This document shows, one piece after another, positions 37,256 to 45,829 of a stretch of DNA of 64,000 bases. The stretch is from Candidatus Gastranaerophilales bacterium (GTDB taxonomy: Bacteria > Cyanobacteriota > Vampirovibrionia > Gastranaerophilales > Gastranaerophilaceae). Positions within the stretch are counted from its first letter, which is position 1. Each line of letters begins with the position of its first letter. Location of the stretch: positions 204,508-268,507 of the forward strand of contig CALVFT010000002.1 of NCBI GenBank assembly GCA_944326915.1, read 5' to 3'. The notes below the pieces were generated by a model, which was given only the letters and a program-made list of their open reading frames with translations, had not been told where the DNA came from and did no database searches. A program made the translations under genes and the position numbers.

Positions 37256-38221
37256 ATGCAAAAAGAATTAATTAAAATTAATAATTTACATGTAGAATAT
37301 AAAACGAGTAATGGTATTTTAGGAAAAAATAAAACAATTTACGCAGTAAATGGTGTCTCACTTGACATATACAAAGGAGAAATACTTGCAATCGCTGGAG
37401 AATCAGGGTGTGGCAAATCTACTTTAGCTAAAGCCATTCTTAAACTCGAACAAGCAAAAAACGGAGAAATCTGTTTTGAAGAATCAGACATACTTAAACT
37501 TGATAAAAAAGGAGTGAAAGAATATAGAAAAAAAGTTCAAATGATTTTCCAAAACCCATATTCCAGCCTAAACCCTAAAATGAAAATTATTGATACATTA
37601 AAAGAGCCTCTGAAAATTAATACAAACCTATCAGAAAAAGAAATAATCAAAAACATAGAAGAAAAAATAGCACTTGTAGGTTTAGACAAAAATTGTTTAA
37701 ACCTTTATCCTCACGAATTTTCCGGAGGACAAAGACAGAGAATTGCTATTGCAAGAGCTTTAATGCTTGAACCTGAGTTTATCTTAGCAGATGAACCTGT
37801 AAGTGCACTTGATGTTAGTATTCAAGCACAAATTATAAACTTGTTAAAAGATTTAAAAGAAAAATATAATCTTACATTTTTATTAATTACACATGATTTG
37901 AGTGTAATCAAATTCCTTGCAGATAGAATTGCAATCATGTATCTTGGGGAGATTGTTGAAATTGGAACCAACAAAGAAATTTTTTCAGAGCCTAAACATC
38001 CTTATACCAAAGCACTGCTTAGTGCTGCGCCACAATTAACAAAAAATAATATTGAAAAACTAACATTAAAAGGAGATTTACCTTCTCCTTCAAATCCGCC
38101 TATGGGATGTAAGTTTCATACAAGATGTCCTTTTGCAATGCAAAAATGTCACGAACAAAATCCACAAGAAATAAATTTATCAAATACGCACAAAGTAAAG
38201 TGCTTTCTGTACTGCAAATAA
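37256..38221 (+). CDS. Oligopeptide/dipeptide ABC transporter ATP-binding protein, OppF/DppF type
   Basis: ATPase of a peptide importer. Walker A GESGCGKST, Q-loop MIFQNPYSSLNPKM, signature FSGGQRQRIAIARAL, Walker B FILADEPVSALDV and switch His in LLITHDLSV. The C-terminal OppF-type tail GCKFHTRCPFAMQKC carries cysteines that may bind an Fe-S cluster or zinc. Length 321 is typical. No OppA-D genes are adjacent, so this is a detached subunit. Confidence 0.92.
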   Translation: MQKELIKINNLHVEYKTSNGILGKNKTIYAVNGVSLDIYKGEILAIAGESGCGKSTLAKAILKLEQAKNGEICFEESDILKLDKKGVKEYRKKVQMIFQNPYSSLNPKMKIIDTLKEPLKINTNLSEKEIIKNIEEKIALVGLDKNCLNLYPHEFSGGQRQRIAIARALMLEPEFILADEPVSALDVSIQAQIINLLKDLKEKYNLTFLLITHDLSVIKFLADRIAIMYLGEIVEIGTNKEIFSEPKHPYTKALLSAAPQLTKNNIEKLTLKGDLPSPSNPPMGCKFHTRCPFAMQKCHEQNPQEINLSNTHKVKCFLYCK

Positions 38222-38224
38222 GAA

Positions 38225-39934
38225 TTAGTTATCAACAGAAGAATTCATTAGTTGAGATAATTGTTCACGGATTTTTGCAACGCATGAATCAAAATCAGAC
38301 AAATCCCCCTTGAAATTGCTCAACATTTCATTAAAAGTTCTCTTAAATTCTTGTTTTTGCTCTTTTGGAATTCTTACTTTTATAGGTTTAGACTTTACAA
38401 CTTTCACAGAGTCAATTGCATCTGCTAATTTGGGAGAAGTTTTTCTTGATTTTAAGCGATTTTCTCTTTCTACCATAAATTGATTAAAATCTTTAAACTT
38501 TGAAATTATGTCTTCTAAATAGTTCAATATCTCCAACTTTGCTAAAACTTGGTCCTCAGAAATTTTATAACTATTAGCTAATTGATTGAAATTTTTTACC
38601 ATTATCTCTGTCTCAGTATTTCCATCTTTATTAATCAAGCCTATCTTATAAACATTTTCATCATTTTGAGATTTCATTTTCAATATATTTATTGTCTTTA
38701 AATCAGGGCCGACATTACTAAAAGTGTATCCTCTTTTAGGCACTGTCAAATCAAAATCAGGATACTCACCTTTAATCTTATTTATTGTTGTCAAAGAATA
38801 TTTGGAAAGAAAATCATTAACTTCCATATATGCTTCACCTAACTTTTTCATTGAATCAACTTTATCTACAGGTAAAGCACCTAATCCCGTTCTTTTTACT
38901 TTAGACATATAATCAAAATACTCACTAAGTTTAGTTTCATATAAATCTAAGTATTTTGCAAAATCTACTGAATAATATTCAGACTTCAAGTCATCGACAG
39001 ATGCAAACAATAATTTCTCAGGAATATATAATGAATTTTTAGGATTAAAATTTGAGACAAACTTACCATCTTTAATCAAGTAACCTGTCTTTACACTATC
39101 ATCTTCATTGTATACCATCAATTTTGATAAACGACCGTATGCGGTATTATTTACTGTTGAAAAAGATATTCTTTCATTATTGTGTCCAAGATTTTTAAAT
39201 TTATTAGCCACTAATCCTTCTTTAAAACAGTAATCTGGAAAATTAGATTTATACCTGTTTAAGGTAATAGGAGAAAGAGATTTAGTTATCTCGTCAATAT
39301 TTAAAGTTCTGTTAACAATACTTGAAAGGCTTCTTTGAAGATCATACCCCATAACACCATCAGGAAGTCTTATATCATTATCTTTTCTTTTAAGAACAAA
39401 CATTCTGACATCAAACATAAGTTCATCTAATCTATCCAGAATTTTAGAAATTTTTTGTTCTAACCCAATTTCTTTCAAATCCTCTGAAGAGAAATAGCCT
39501 AAAAGATCAGGAATTTTATTTGGATTTTTCAAATCATAATTACTTACAACAGCACCATTATTCTTAATCAAATACCCATCTATAACCTCTTTATCACGAT
39601 TTCTCAGTATTAACTTTATAAATTTCGAATAATCTTTACTCTTTTTTACTTCAAAAGATAATGTTGTATCATCTGAAAAATTTTTAAAAGTTAAGCCATC
39701 TACGGTGTTAAACCCTTTATGTTCTCTAATAATATTATTTAATCCCTGATGTGTTTTCCTAGACAACACATCCTGAATTTGATTATAAATAACTTCTAAA
39801 TTGGACAAAGTTTTGATATGATCAAAAGAAAGTGTTGGTATTTGGTAAGCTTGCCTAAACAAGTTTTGTTTGAATGATAAATTGTCTTTTTCTCGCATTG
39901 AAAAATTAGTTGGGGTAATTGTATTTATTAACAT
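38225..39934 (-). CDS. Unknown protein with NLSFKQ N-terminus and three divergent internal repeats
   Basis: No family recognised and no signal peptide. NLSFKQ is at residues 18-23. The rest appears to be three divergent repeats of about 130-150 residues (near 41-180, 201-346 and 361-490). Each starts with a helix ending D[VF]LS or similar, continues with GLTFKNF, GLVANKF or GYTFSNV, and contains GYLIKNNGAVVSN (120-132), GYLIKDGKFVSN (284-295) or the degenerate KIGLINKDGNT (430-440). A lysine-rich tail follows. AAGGA precedes the ATG. Repeats and the shared N-terminal motif are seen; a role is not proposed. Confidence 0.75.
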   Translation of the reverse strand: MLINTITPTNFSMREKDNLSFKQNLFRQAYQIPTLSFDHIKTLSNLEVIYNQIQDVLSRKTHQGLNNIIREHKGFNTVDGLTFKNFSDDTTLSFEVKKSKDYSKFIKLILRNRDKEVIDGYLIKNNGAVVSNYDLKNPNKIPDLLGYFSSEDLKEIGLEQKISKILDRLDELMFDVRMFVLKRKDNDIRLPDGVMGYDLQRSLSSIVNRTLNIDEITKSLSPITLNRYKSNFPDYCFKEGLVANKFKNLGHNNERISFSTVNNTAYGRLSKLMVYNEDDSVKTGYLIKDGKFVSNFNPKNSLYIPEKLLFASVDDLKSEYYSVDFAKYLDLYETKLSEYFDYMSKVKRTGLGALPVDKVDSMKKLGEAYMEVNDFLSKYSLTTINKIKGEYPDFDLTVPKRGYTFSNVGPDLKTINILKMKSQNDENVYKIGLINKDGNTETEIMVKNFNQLANSYKISEDQVLAKLEILNYLEDIISKFKDFNQFMVERENRLKSRKTSPKLADAIDSVKVVKSKPIKVRIPKEQKQEFKRTFNEMLSNFKGDLSDFDSCVAKIREQLSQLMNSSVDN

Positions 39935-40080
39935 AAAAATCCTTATATATTTTTGATTGTCAAAAAATATAAACTCTAAACATAGATATATTTGCTAATC
40001 ATAATTATGTTTATTAACTTTTTTTACAAAACTAACAGATTAATATAGCAAAAAAAATATTTTCATAACTTATTACCAAT

Positions 40081-40869
40081 ATGATAAAAATTCTTAATAA
40101 TGCTAAATTTCCGCTAAATATTTGCAGAGGGACAAGTGAACAAAGAATACACTCTGCAATCAAACTTAATGAAGAACTATTTAATAATTTATCTAAAGAA
40201 TTCTATAGACCAACAATTAGCGTAGATACTTTTACAAAAAGTCTAAAATCTGTATTAAAAGGAAATAAAATCGACTTTAAAATAAAAAATAGCGAAATAT
40301 ATAATTGCAATGGGGCTTGTGCAAGGGATTTTAATTGGAAGAACCAAACCAAAGAAGTCTGCGGATACAGCATATATCTTCCAATAAATGACTACGACAA
40401 CAGCTTATCAATTAATGATATTGGGACATTAATGCATGAAACTCTACACTTTTTTATAGGACTACTTTCTCCTAAACATACAACCAGAGATGCTAAATGT
40501 TTCGATATAGATTTATACAAAAAAACAGAATCATTTTATAATAAATTTATTTATAGTTCAAAATATACTCCTGAAAATTTAAAAGAAAATTTATTACCTA
40601 AAATTTTAAACACTCTTACTCCAGAAGAAAAAATAAACTTTCTACAAGCCACCAGATACAGGCTTAAAGAAGAAATGCATTGTTTTCTTGATGGTAGTAT
40701 TTACGATTACAAAATAAAAAATATTCACAAAAAATTTTTCGAAAACCCAGAATATAAGCCTGATGGAAATAGTTTCAGATTTCCTGAAAAAATTACTATT
40801 TTGGAACAAGAACTTGCTAAAACATTAAAAGATGTAAGAGAAAATATGGCTAAATCAAAAAATTTATGA
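40081..40869 (+). CDS. Unknown protein with HETLH zinc-protease motif
   Basis: No family named. GTLMHETLHFFIG gives H119, E120 and H123, with a plausible third ligand at E197/E198 in RLKEEMHCFLDG, 75 residues later, the gluzincin-like spacing. Three cysteines (C76, C80, C94) lie before it. No signal peptide. It lies just before smpB on the same strand (12-base gap) but without evident functional link. It is the third HExxH protein in the window. Confidence 0.72.
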   Translation: MIKILNNAKFPLNICRGTSEQRIHSAIKLNEELFNNLSKEFYRPTISVDTFTKSLKSVLKGNKIDFKIKNSEIYNCNGACARDFNWKNQTKEVCGYSIYLPINDYDNSLSINDIGTLMHETLHFFIGLLSPKHTTRDAKCFDIDLYKKTESFYNKFIYSSKYTPENLKENLLPKILNTLTPEEKINFLQATRYRLKEEMHCFLDGSIYDYKIKNIHKKFFENPEYKPDGNSFRFPEKITILEQELAKTLKDVRENMAKSKNL

Positions 40870-40881
40870 TAAAGTTAGGCT

Positions 40882-41334
40882 ATGGATAGAAAAATCGTAA
40901 CAACAAATAGAAAAGCTTTTCATGATTTTACCATATTTGATAAATTTATTGCAGGAATTGTACTTACAGGTACTGAAATTAAATCAATAAGAAAAAATGC
41001 AATAAATTTAAAAGATAGCTTTTGTAAAATTGAAGATGGAGAAATTTTCTTATACAACTGCCATATTTCCCCATATGAACAGGGAAACAGATTTAATCAT
41101 GAAGCAGAAAGAGTAAGAAAGCTTCTTTTAACAAAAAAAGAAATTCTAAAGATGTTAGGCAAAATAAAAAAAGACGGCTATACAATAGTACCACTTGAAG
41201 TATTTATAACTCATGGTTTTGCAAAGGTAGAAATAGGACTTGCTAAAGGTAAAAAAATTCACGACAAACGTGATGATATTGCAAAAAAATCTCAACAAAG
41301 AGAAATGGATAGAGCATCTAAAATCAGATATTAA
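40882..41334 (+). CDS. smpB: SsrA-binding protein SmpB
   Basis: Partner of tmRNA in rescuing stalled ribosomes. TGTEIKSIRKNAINLKDSF, CHISPYEQGNRFNH and LGLAKGKK-type IGLAKGKKIHDKRDDIAKKSQQRE (in parts) are diagnostic. Length 150 residues is normal. Followed 12 bases later by the formyltransferase gene. The tmRNA gene is not in the window. Confidence 0.96.
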   Translation: MDRKIVTTNRKAFHDFTIFDKFIAGIVLTGTEIKSIRKNAINLKDSFCKIEDGEIFLYNCHISPYEQGNRFNHEAERVRKLLLTKKEILKMLGKIKKDGYTIVPLEVFITHGFAKVEIGLAKGKKIHDKRDDIAKKSQQREMDRASKIRY

Positions 41335-41346
41335 AATGGAGTTAAT

Positions 41347-42291
41347 ATGAAAATAGTTATTCTTGGTCAAGGAGATATGCTTTCAAACTTAATTGAAGGC
41401 ATTCACTCTGCCAATTATGATATAGTTGGAGTTCTACGCTATGAAAGAATAATTTATTCTCCTTTAAAATTAAAATTAATTGACTTTTTCAAACCTTCAA
41501 ATGCTCTCACATTAATAAAAAAATACAAAATTAAAGATATTGAATGTAAATCTGCAAACTCCAAAGAATTTCAAAATCTACTTATAAAAGAGAATGTAGA
41601 TGTATTACTCCTAGGCACCTGGGGAGAAAAAATAAGCAAAAAAACAATTGATATTCCAACAATTGCATCAGTAAACGTACACCCTTCTCTTTTGCCAAAA
41701 TATAGAGGACCAAATCCATATTTGCAAAACATTTGGCATCAAGAAAAAATATCAGGTATAACTTTTCATCTTTTAGATGAAACTTTTGATACCGGTGCAA
41801 TCATCGCTCAAAAAGAAATAAAAATATATCCTGATGACACTGCAAAAGATTTAAAAGCAAGAACTGTTTTTACCGCAAAAGAAATGGTTAGTAGTGTTCT
41901 GAAAGGTCTTTATTCTGGGTTAATAATTCCAATCGAACAAGACAATAAAAAAGCTACATATTTCAAAAACATTCATCAAGAAGATATTATGTTAGATTTC
42001 AATAAAGAAACTGCAGAAGAAATTTGTGCCCATATAAAAGCATTTCACCCTTGGCTTCCTTGTTATGTAACAGTCAAAAATGATTTTTATATTCCTAATC
42101 CATACCAACTAGAAATTATTGAAGGGAAAAATAAAAAACCTGGAAATGTTATAGATAAAGATCCTAAGAAAAAATCTATAACAGTACAATGTCTTGAGAA
42201 CAAAGCTATAAAAATGAATAACGTAAAAATTTACGGAATTCTTAAGAAACCGTTCACGAAATTATTCATAAAAAGACTTAAATTAGCCTAA
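41347..42291 (+). CDS. Formyltransferase-family protein (Fmt-like)
   Basis: Carries the formyltransferase core NVHPSLLPKYRGPNPY with catalytic Asn and His, and the Asp in LLDETFDTGAII. These are the N-H-D residues of methionyl-tRNA and related formyltransferases. The N-terminal Rossmann half is IVILGQGDMLSNLIEGI. The C-terminal third has the beta-barrel-like domain of Fmt but divergent sequence. GGAG precedes the ATG. The substrate may be tRNA-Met or an amino sugar; the divergence (GPNP for the usual GAAP) argues it is not the main Fmt. Overlaps hydG by four bases, convergent. Confidence 0.83.
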   Translation: MKIVILGQGDMLSNLIEGIHSANYDIVGVLRYERIIYSPLKLKLIDFFKPSNALTLIKKYKIKDIECKSANSKEFQNLLIKENVDVLLLGTWGEKISKKTIDIPTIASVNVHPSLLPKYRGPNPYLQNIWHQEKISGITFHLLDETFDTGAIIAQKEIKIYPDDTAKDLKARTVFTAKEMVSSVLKGLYSGLIIPIEQDNKKATYFKNIHQEDIMLDFNKETAEEICAHIKAFHPWLPCYVTVKNDFYIPNPYQLEIIEGKNKKPGNVIDKDPKKKSITVQCLENKAIKMNNVKIYGILKKPFTKLFIKRLKLA

Positions 42292-43706
42292 AATTTAAAA
42301 TTTCTTTCACCTTTTTCAATTTTTTGCAAATTATCTTCTACTATAGACTTAATTTTTTCATCTTCTAGTGTATTAAATTCTTTATTTATCAGTTTATCAC
42401 CTACTTTTTTTGTTTGTACAGAAGCATAATCTTCCAAATATTCTTTCAAAGTCATGATTGCATTTGGATGACAGAAATTATGAATTTGTTGGCTCTTACA
42501 TATCTCCATAAATCTGTCACCAGTTCTGCCACTTCCATAGCAAGCAGTACAAAAACTAGGCAAATAACCAAGTTCCATAAGCCATCTTATAACCTCATCC
42601 AAAGGACGTCTATCAGACACATCAAATTGTGCTGATTCTTCTTTTTCAGGCATTGGATTAAAATATCCTCCAACACTTGTTTTAGAACCGCCTGATATTT
42701 GAGAAACACCTAAATGAAGAAGTCTTTCTCGACATTTCTCACTTTCTCTAGTAGAAATAATCATGCCTGTATAAGGAACCGCAATTCTTATACAAGCAAC
42801 AATTTTAGCAAAAATATCATCATCAATACCATTATCAAAAGTATCAGGATCGATATCATCTGCTTTTTTAATTCTTGGAACACTTATTGTATGAGGCCCA
42901 ACACCATATACAGCTTCAAGGTGCTCTGCATGCATCAACAATGCCGCAAACTCATAACGATAAGACTCTAGACCGAATAAAACACCTAAACCAACATCAT
43001 CTATTCCGCCTTGCATAGCTCTATCCATAGCTTCAGTATGCCATTTATAGTTATGTTTTGGACCAGTTGGATGAAGAGTTTCATAACTTTCTTTGTTATA
43101 AGTTTCTTGAAAAAGAATATATGTACCAATACCTGCTTCATGCAGTTTTTTATAATTTTCAACGGTAGTAGCAGCAATATTTACATTAACACGTCTTATT
43201 GCACCATTTTTATGTTTAATACTATAAATTGTCTTTATAGATTCCAAAATATATTCAAGCGGATTATTTACGGGATCTTCTCCAGCTTCAATCGCAAGAC
43301 GTTTATGTCCCATATCCTGCAGTGCTATAACTTCATTTTTTATTTCTTCCTGAGTCAATTTTCTACGAGGAATATGTTTATTTTTAGCGTGATATGGGCA
43401 ATATACACAACCGTTTACACAATAATTTGAAAGATATAAAGGGGCAAATAAGACAATTCTATTCCCGTAATAATCTTTTTTAATTTTTTCTGCGAGAGTA
43501 AAAATTTCCTTATTCTTTTCTTCAATATCACAATTCAAAAGAACAGAAGCTTCTCTGTGAGTAAGGCCTTTACCTAATCGTGCTTTAGCTAAAATTTGAT
43601 CAATCAGTTCTACATTATTTTTATTTTCATCAGAATATTTAAGAGTATCTAATACTTCATTATGAGAAATAAATTCTTCTGCATTATGTGATTTTGGATT
43701 GTACAT
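42288..43706 (-). CDS. hydG: [FeFe]-hydrogenase maturase HydG
   Basis: Radical SAM tyrosine lyase that makes the CO and CN ligands of the hydrogenase H-cluster. The SAM cluster motif CVNGCVYC is C96/C100/C103. The C-terminal CTACYGSGRTGDRFMEIC region supplies the second cluster seen in HydG, with a third cysteine in HNFCHP. Also YGNRIVLFAPLYLSNYC and GGIDDVGLGVLFGL. Length 472 is normal. HydE, HydF and the hydrogenase itself are not in the window; their presence elsewhere is implied. Fits an anaerobic, fermentative organism. Confidence 0.96.
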   Translation of the reverse strand: MYNPKSHNAEEFISHNEVLDTLKYSDENKNNVELIDQILAKARLGKGLTHREASVLLNCDIEEKNKEIFTLAEKIKKDYYGNRIVLFAPLYLSNYCVNGCVYCPYHAKNKHIPRRKLTQEEIKNEVIALQDMGHKRLAIEAGEDPVNNPLEYILESIKTIYSIKHKNGAIRRVNVNIAATTVENYKKLHEAGIGTYILFQETYNKESYETLHPTGPKHNYKWHTEAMDRAMQGGIDDVGLGVLFGLESYRYEFAALLMHAEHLEAVYGVGPHTISVPRIKKADDIDPDTFDNGIDDDIFAKIVACIRIAVPYTGMIISTRESEKCRERLLHLGVSQISGGSKTSVGGYFNPMPEKEESAQFDVSDRRPLDEVIRWLMELGYLPSFCTACYGSGRTGDRFMEICKSQQIHNFCHPNAIMTLKEYLEDYASVQTKKVGDKLINKEFNTLEDEKIKSIVEDNLQKIEKGERNFKF

Positions 43707-43759
43707 AAATTCCTCCCTCGATACAAATTTATGATAAACCTAAAAAAAGAAAAGTAAAG

Positions 43760-44815
43760 CTATTTTGAAACAAAGCCACCACCAATTAAATGTCTGTCAT
43801 TTATATCATAAATAACCCCAGCTTGACCTGCTGTAATTGAGTTAACTGGTTCGACAAAATCAATATTTGCAAAATTTTCAAAAATTCTTACATGAGCCTT
43901 TTTATAATCCATGTTATATCTAATTTTTACCCATGCATCAAACTCTATAGCTTCTGGCACATAAGTTAAATTCAAATCTTTTATTACCAAATTAGTTTTG
44001 TAATTATCTTCTTCTCTTCCTACATACACAATATTATTTTGGGCATCAATATCTATTACATATAAAGGATAAGGTGCTGCAATCCCAATACCTTTTCTCT
44101 GACCTATTGTATATTGATAAAACCCTTGATGTTCTCCCCACTTTTTACCAGTAAGAATATCAATAAAATCACCTTTTTTTACACCAAACTTATCAACCAA
44201 ATACTTTTTAGTAGTCATAGGTTTTTGTATAAAACATATATCTTGACTTTCCTTTGAAGATTTTGGCGGCAAATCATAATCATATGCAAGCTGTCTTACT
44301 TCTTCCTTTTTGTAGTGATAAAGGGGGAAAAGAGTCTTTGAAAGTTGTTTTTGTCCTAATCGGTATAAGAAGTATAATTGATCCTTATGTTCATCTTTAG
44401 CAGGATACAATTTATATACTCCATTTTCACATCTAATATCTGCATAATGACCTGTCGCAAAATAATCAGCATTCAAATCATTTATAGCATAATCAAACAA
44501 CTCTCCCCATTTAATAAACTTATTACAAGCTATACAAGGATTAGGAGTTCTTCCACTAGCATATTCATTTTCAAAATATTCGATAACTTCTTTACTGAAT
44601 TTTTCTGTTACATCACAGATAAAATGCTTTATCCCCAACTTTTCACAAACTTTTTTAGCATTTTCAACAACTAAATCAGCAGCATCTGTATTTACCATCT
44701 TACCGGTAAGTCCGACGACCTCATATCCTTGTTGTTGCAAAAGTAAAGCCGTAACTGAGCTATCAACTCCACCACTCATCGCAACTACAACTGTTTTATT
44801 TCTTAATTCACTCAT
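43760..44815 (-). CDS. mnmA: tRNA-specific 2-thiouridylase
   Basis: Thiolates U34 of tRNAs for Glu, Lys and Gln. PP-loop AMSGGVDSSV, catalytic cysteines in NPCIACNKF and KESQDICFI, and late IGQRKGIGIAAPYPLYV. Length 351. A longer TTG frame at 44830 is rejected because TATAAT (44827-44822) then lies inside it, exactly six bases before the ATG at 44815; this is the cleanest leaderless start in the window. Sulfur probably comes from the NifS-type desulfurase. Confidence 0.95.
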   Translation of the reverse strand: MSELRNKTVVVAMSGGVDSSVTALLLQQQGYEVVGLTGKMVNTDAADLVVENAKKVCEKLGIKHFICDVTEKFSKEVIEYFENEYASGRTPNPCIACNKFIKWGELFDYAINDLNADYFATGHYADIRCENGVYKLYPAKDEHKDQLYFLYRLGQKQLSKTLFPLYHYKKEEVRQLAYDYDLPPKSSKESQDICFIQKPMTTKKYLVDKFGVKKGDFIDILTGKKWGEHQGFYQYTIGQRKGIGIAAPYPLYVIDIDAQNNIVYVGREEDNYKTNLVIKDLNLTYVPEAIEFDAWVKIRYNMDYKKAHVRIFENFANIDFVEPVNSITAGQAGVIYDINDRHLIGGGFVSK

Positions 44816-44883
44816 AGGTACATTATACAATAAATATGCAACATAAAAATCAAATAATTATAATTAAATTTAGAATATGAAAA

Positions 44884-45603
44884 CTACCAAGGATAATCTT
44901 CAGGGATCTCCCAATTATTACGAAGAATAACCTCGCCACACTGAAAACCAGAATATCCGACTGCTTTTTTATTACAGCCATAATAATCTGAGTTAAGTAA
45001 ATCTTCATATTTCGGCTTATGCTGTCCCCAAAATTTTAAGCGAAAATTTTCCCTTCTAGTAACATTTGCATAACCATATATATCAAACACAAAAATATCT
45101 CTACCAACTTTATTAGGTCTTTTAGCTCCATTTATATCTACAAACATCCATATATATCCTCCAGGAGTATTTGGTAAAAAATAAAGATACATACCATCTG
45201 AAGTTCTTACAATATAATTCGCAACCGCCATCCCAGAAGCACTATAACCACTTAACTGAAACCAAGAATAATTCAATTTCAAAAAACAATTTACAAAATT
45301 ACATTCTTCTGCTCCATTCATATATGGTAAATAATATTTCTGAAAAAATAGATTCATCGATTGATCATATGCCTGCTTAGGAAAATCCCAAGTATACATC
45401 TCACCATTGTCATTCTCAGACAGTTTTATTACGTTCAACATAGTTGAATAGAATTTCTTTAAACGAGTGGCAGTTACTTTTTTCTCATAGCTTTGAATCA
45501 AACTGGGCAAAGTTAGTGCAGCTACAACACCGATTACTCCTAAAGTAATCAATACTTCCGCTAAGGTAAATCCTTTTTTTATACTCTTAAAGTGATTTTT
45601 CAT
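44884..45603 (-). CDS. Prepilin-type pseudopilin, copy 1
   Basis: Type IV pilin/pseudopilin precursor. Leader MKNHFKSIKKG is cut before FTLAEVLITLGVIGVVAALT, the N-methylated membrane helix with E5. The globular part has cysteine pairs (CNFVNC, YYGCNK, FQCGEV) and VDINGAKRPNKVGRDIFVF, which resembles the D-x-N-G-x-x-x-P-N-x-x-G-x-D pattern common in these proteins. It differs from the copy at 60510 by seven residues of 239. TATACT ends six bases before the ATG, but an upstream ribosome site, ATG and G-tract (45656-45715) may provide a second, phase-variable start. Processing peptidase and assembly genes are not in the window. Confidence 0.9.
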   Translation of the reverse strand: MKNHFKSIKKGFTLAEVLITLGVIGVVAALTLPSLIQSYEKKVTATRLKKFYSTMLNVIKLSENDNGEMYTWDFPKQAYDQSMNLFFQKYYLPYMNGAEECNFVNCFLKLNYSWFQLSGYSASGMAVANYIVRTSDGMYLYFLPNTPGGYIWMFVDINGAKRPNKVGRDIFVFDIYGYANVTRRENFRLKFWGQHKPKYEDLLNSDYYGCNKKAVGYSGFQCGEVILRNNWEIPEDYPW

Positions 45604-45655
45604 ATCACTAGTATAACATATTTTAGCTTTTTCACAATGGGGTAAAAAACTTCTA

Positions 45656-45703
45656 TCAGCGGCTAAATAGCCCCCCCCCGAAATTCATAATTTCTTTTAA
45701 CAT
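45656..45703 (-). CDS. Short upstream ORF containing the G-tract, copy 1
   Basis: Fifteen codons, MLKEIMNFGGGLFSR, with AAGGAG six bases before the ATG and a TTGAAA-17-TATAAT promoter. Three glycines are encoded by nine consecutive G. The frame beyond is open in the prepilin register: with 8 or 11 G the ORF would read without a stop into MKNHFKSIKKG and the prepilin. As sequenced it ends at TGA 45658-45656. Confidence 0.55.
   Translation of the reverse strand: MLKEIMNFGGGLFSR
45671..45679 (-). repeat. Homopolymeric G-tract (9), copy 1
   Basis: Nine G on the minus strand in an AT-rich genome. Matching tracts of 10 and 12 precede two other prepilin genes. A candidate slipped-strand mutation site. 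Confidence 0.9.
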
Positions 45704-45734
45704 ACTCTACTCCTTTCTTATATTCAACACGACA

Positions 45735-45763
45735 ATTATACTTTATTAACAAGCATTTTTCAA
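45735..45763 (-). promoter_or_regulatory. Promoter of short ORF and prepilin copy 1
   Basis: Minus strand TTGAAA (45763-45758), 17-base spacer, TATAAT (45740-45735). It is close to and divergent from the glmU promoter. Confidence 0.6.
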
Positions 45764-45773
45764 CTTTTAAAAA

Positions 45774-45802
45774 TTGACACTTAAAAATATAGATAGTAGA
45801 AT
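45774..45802 (+). promoter_or_regulatory. Promoter of glmU
   Basis: TTGACA (45774-45779), 17-base spacer, TAGAAT (45797-45802). Predicted start near 45809, then AAGGAG before the glmU ATG. Confidence 0.7.
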
Positions 45803-45829
45803 TGAGACATTAGATAAGGAGAGAATAAA

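Noticed and set aside
42414..43430. Plus-strand open frames opposite hydG
   Set aside because: Composition and lack of ribosome sites mark them as shadows of the clearly identified minus-strand gene.
44816..44830. TTG start five codons upstream in mnmA
   Set aside because: The TATAAT of the probable promoter would lie inside the coding part.
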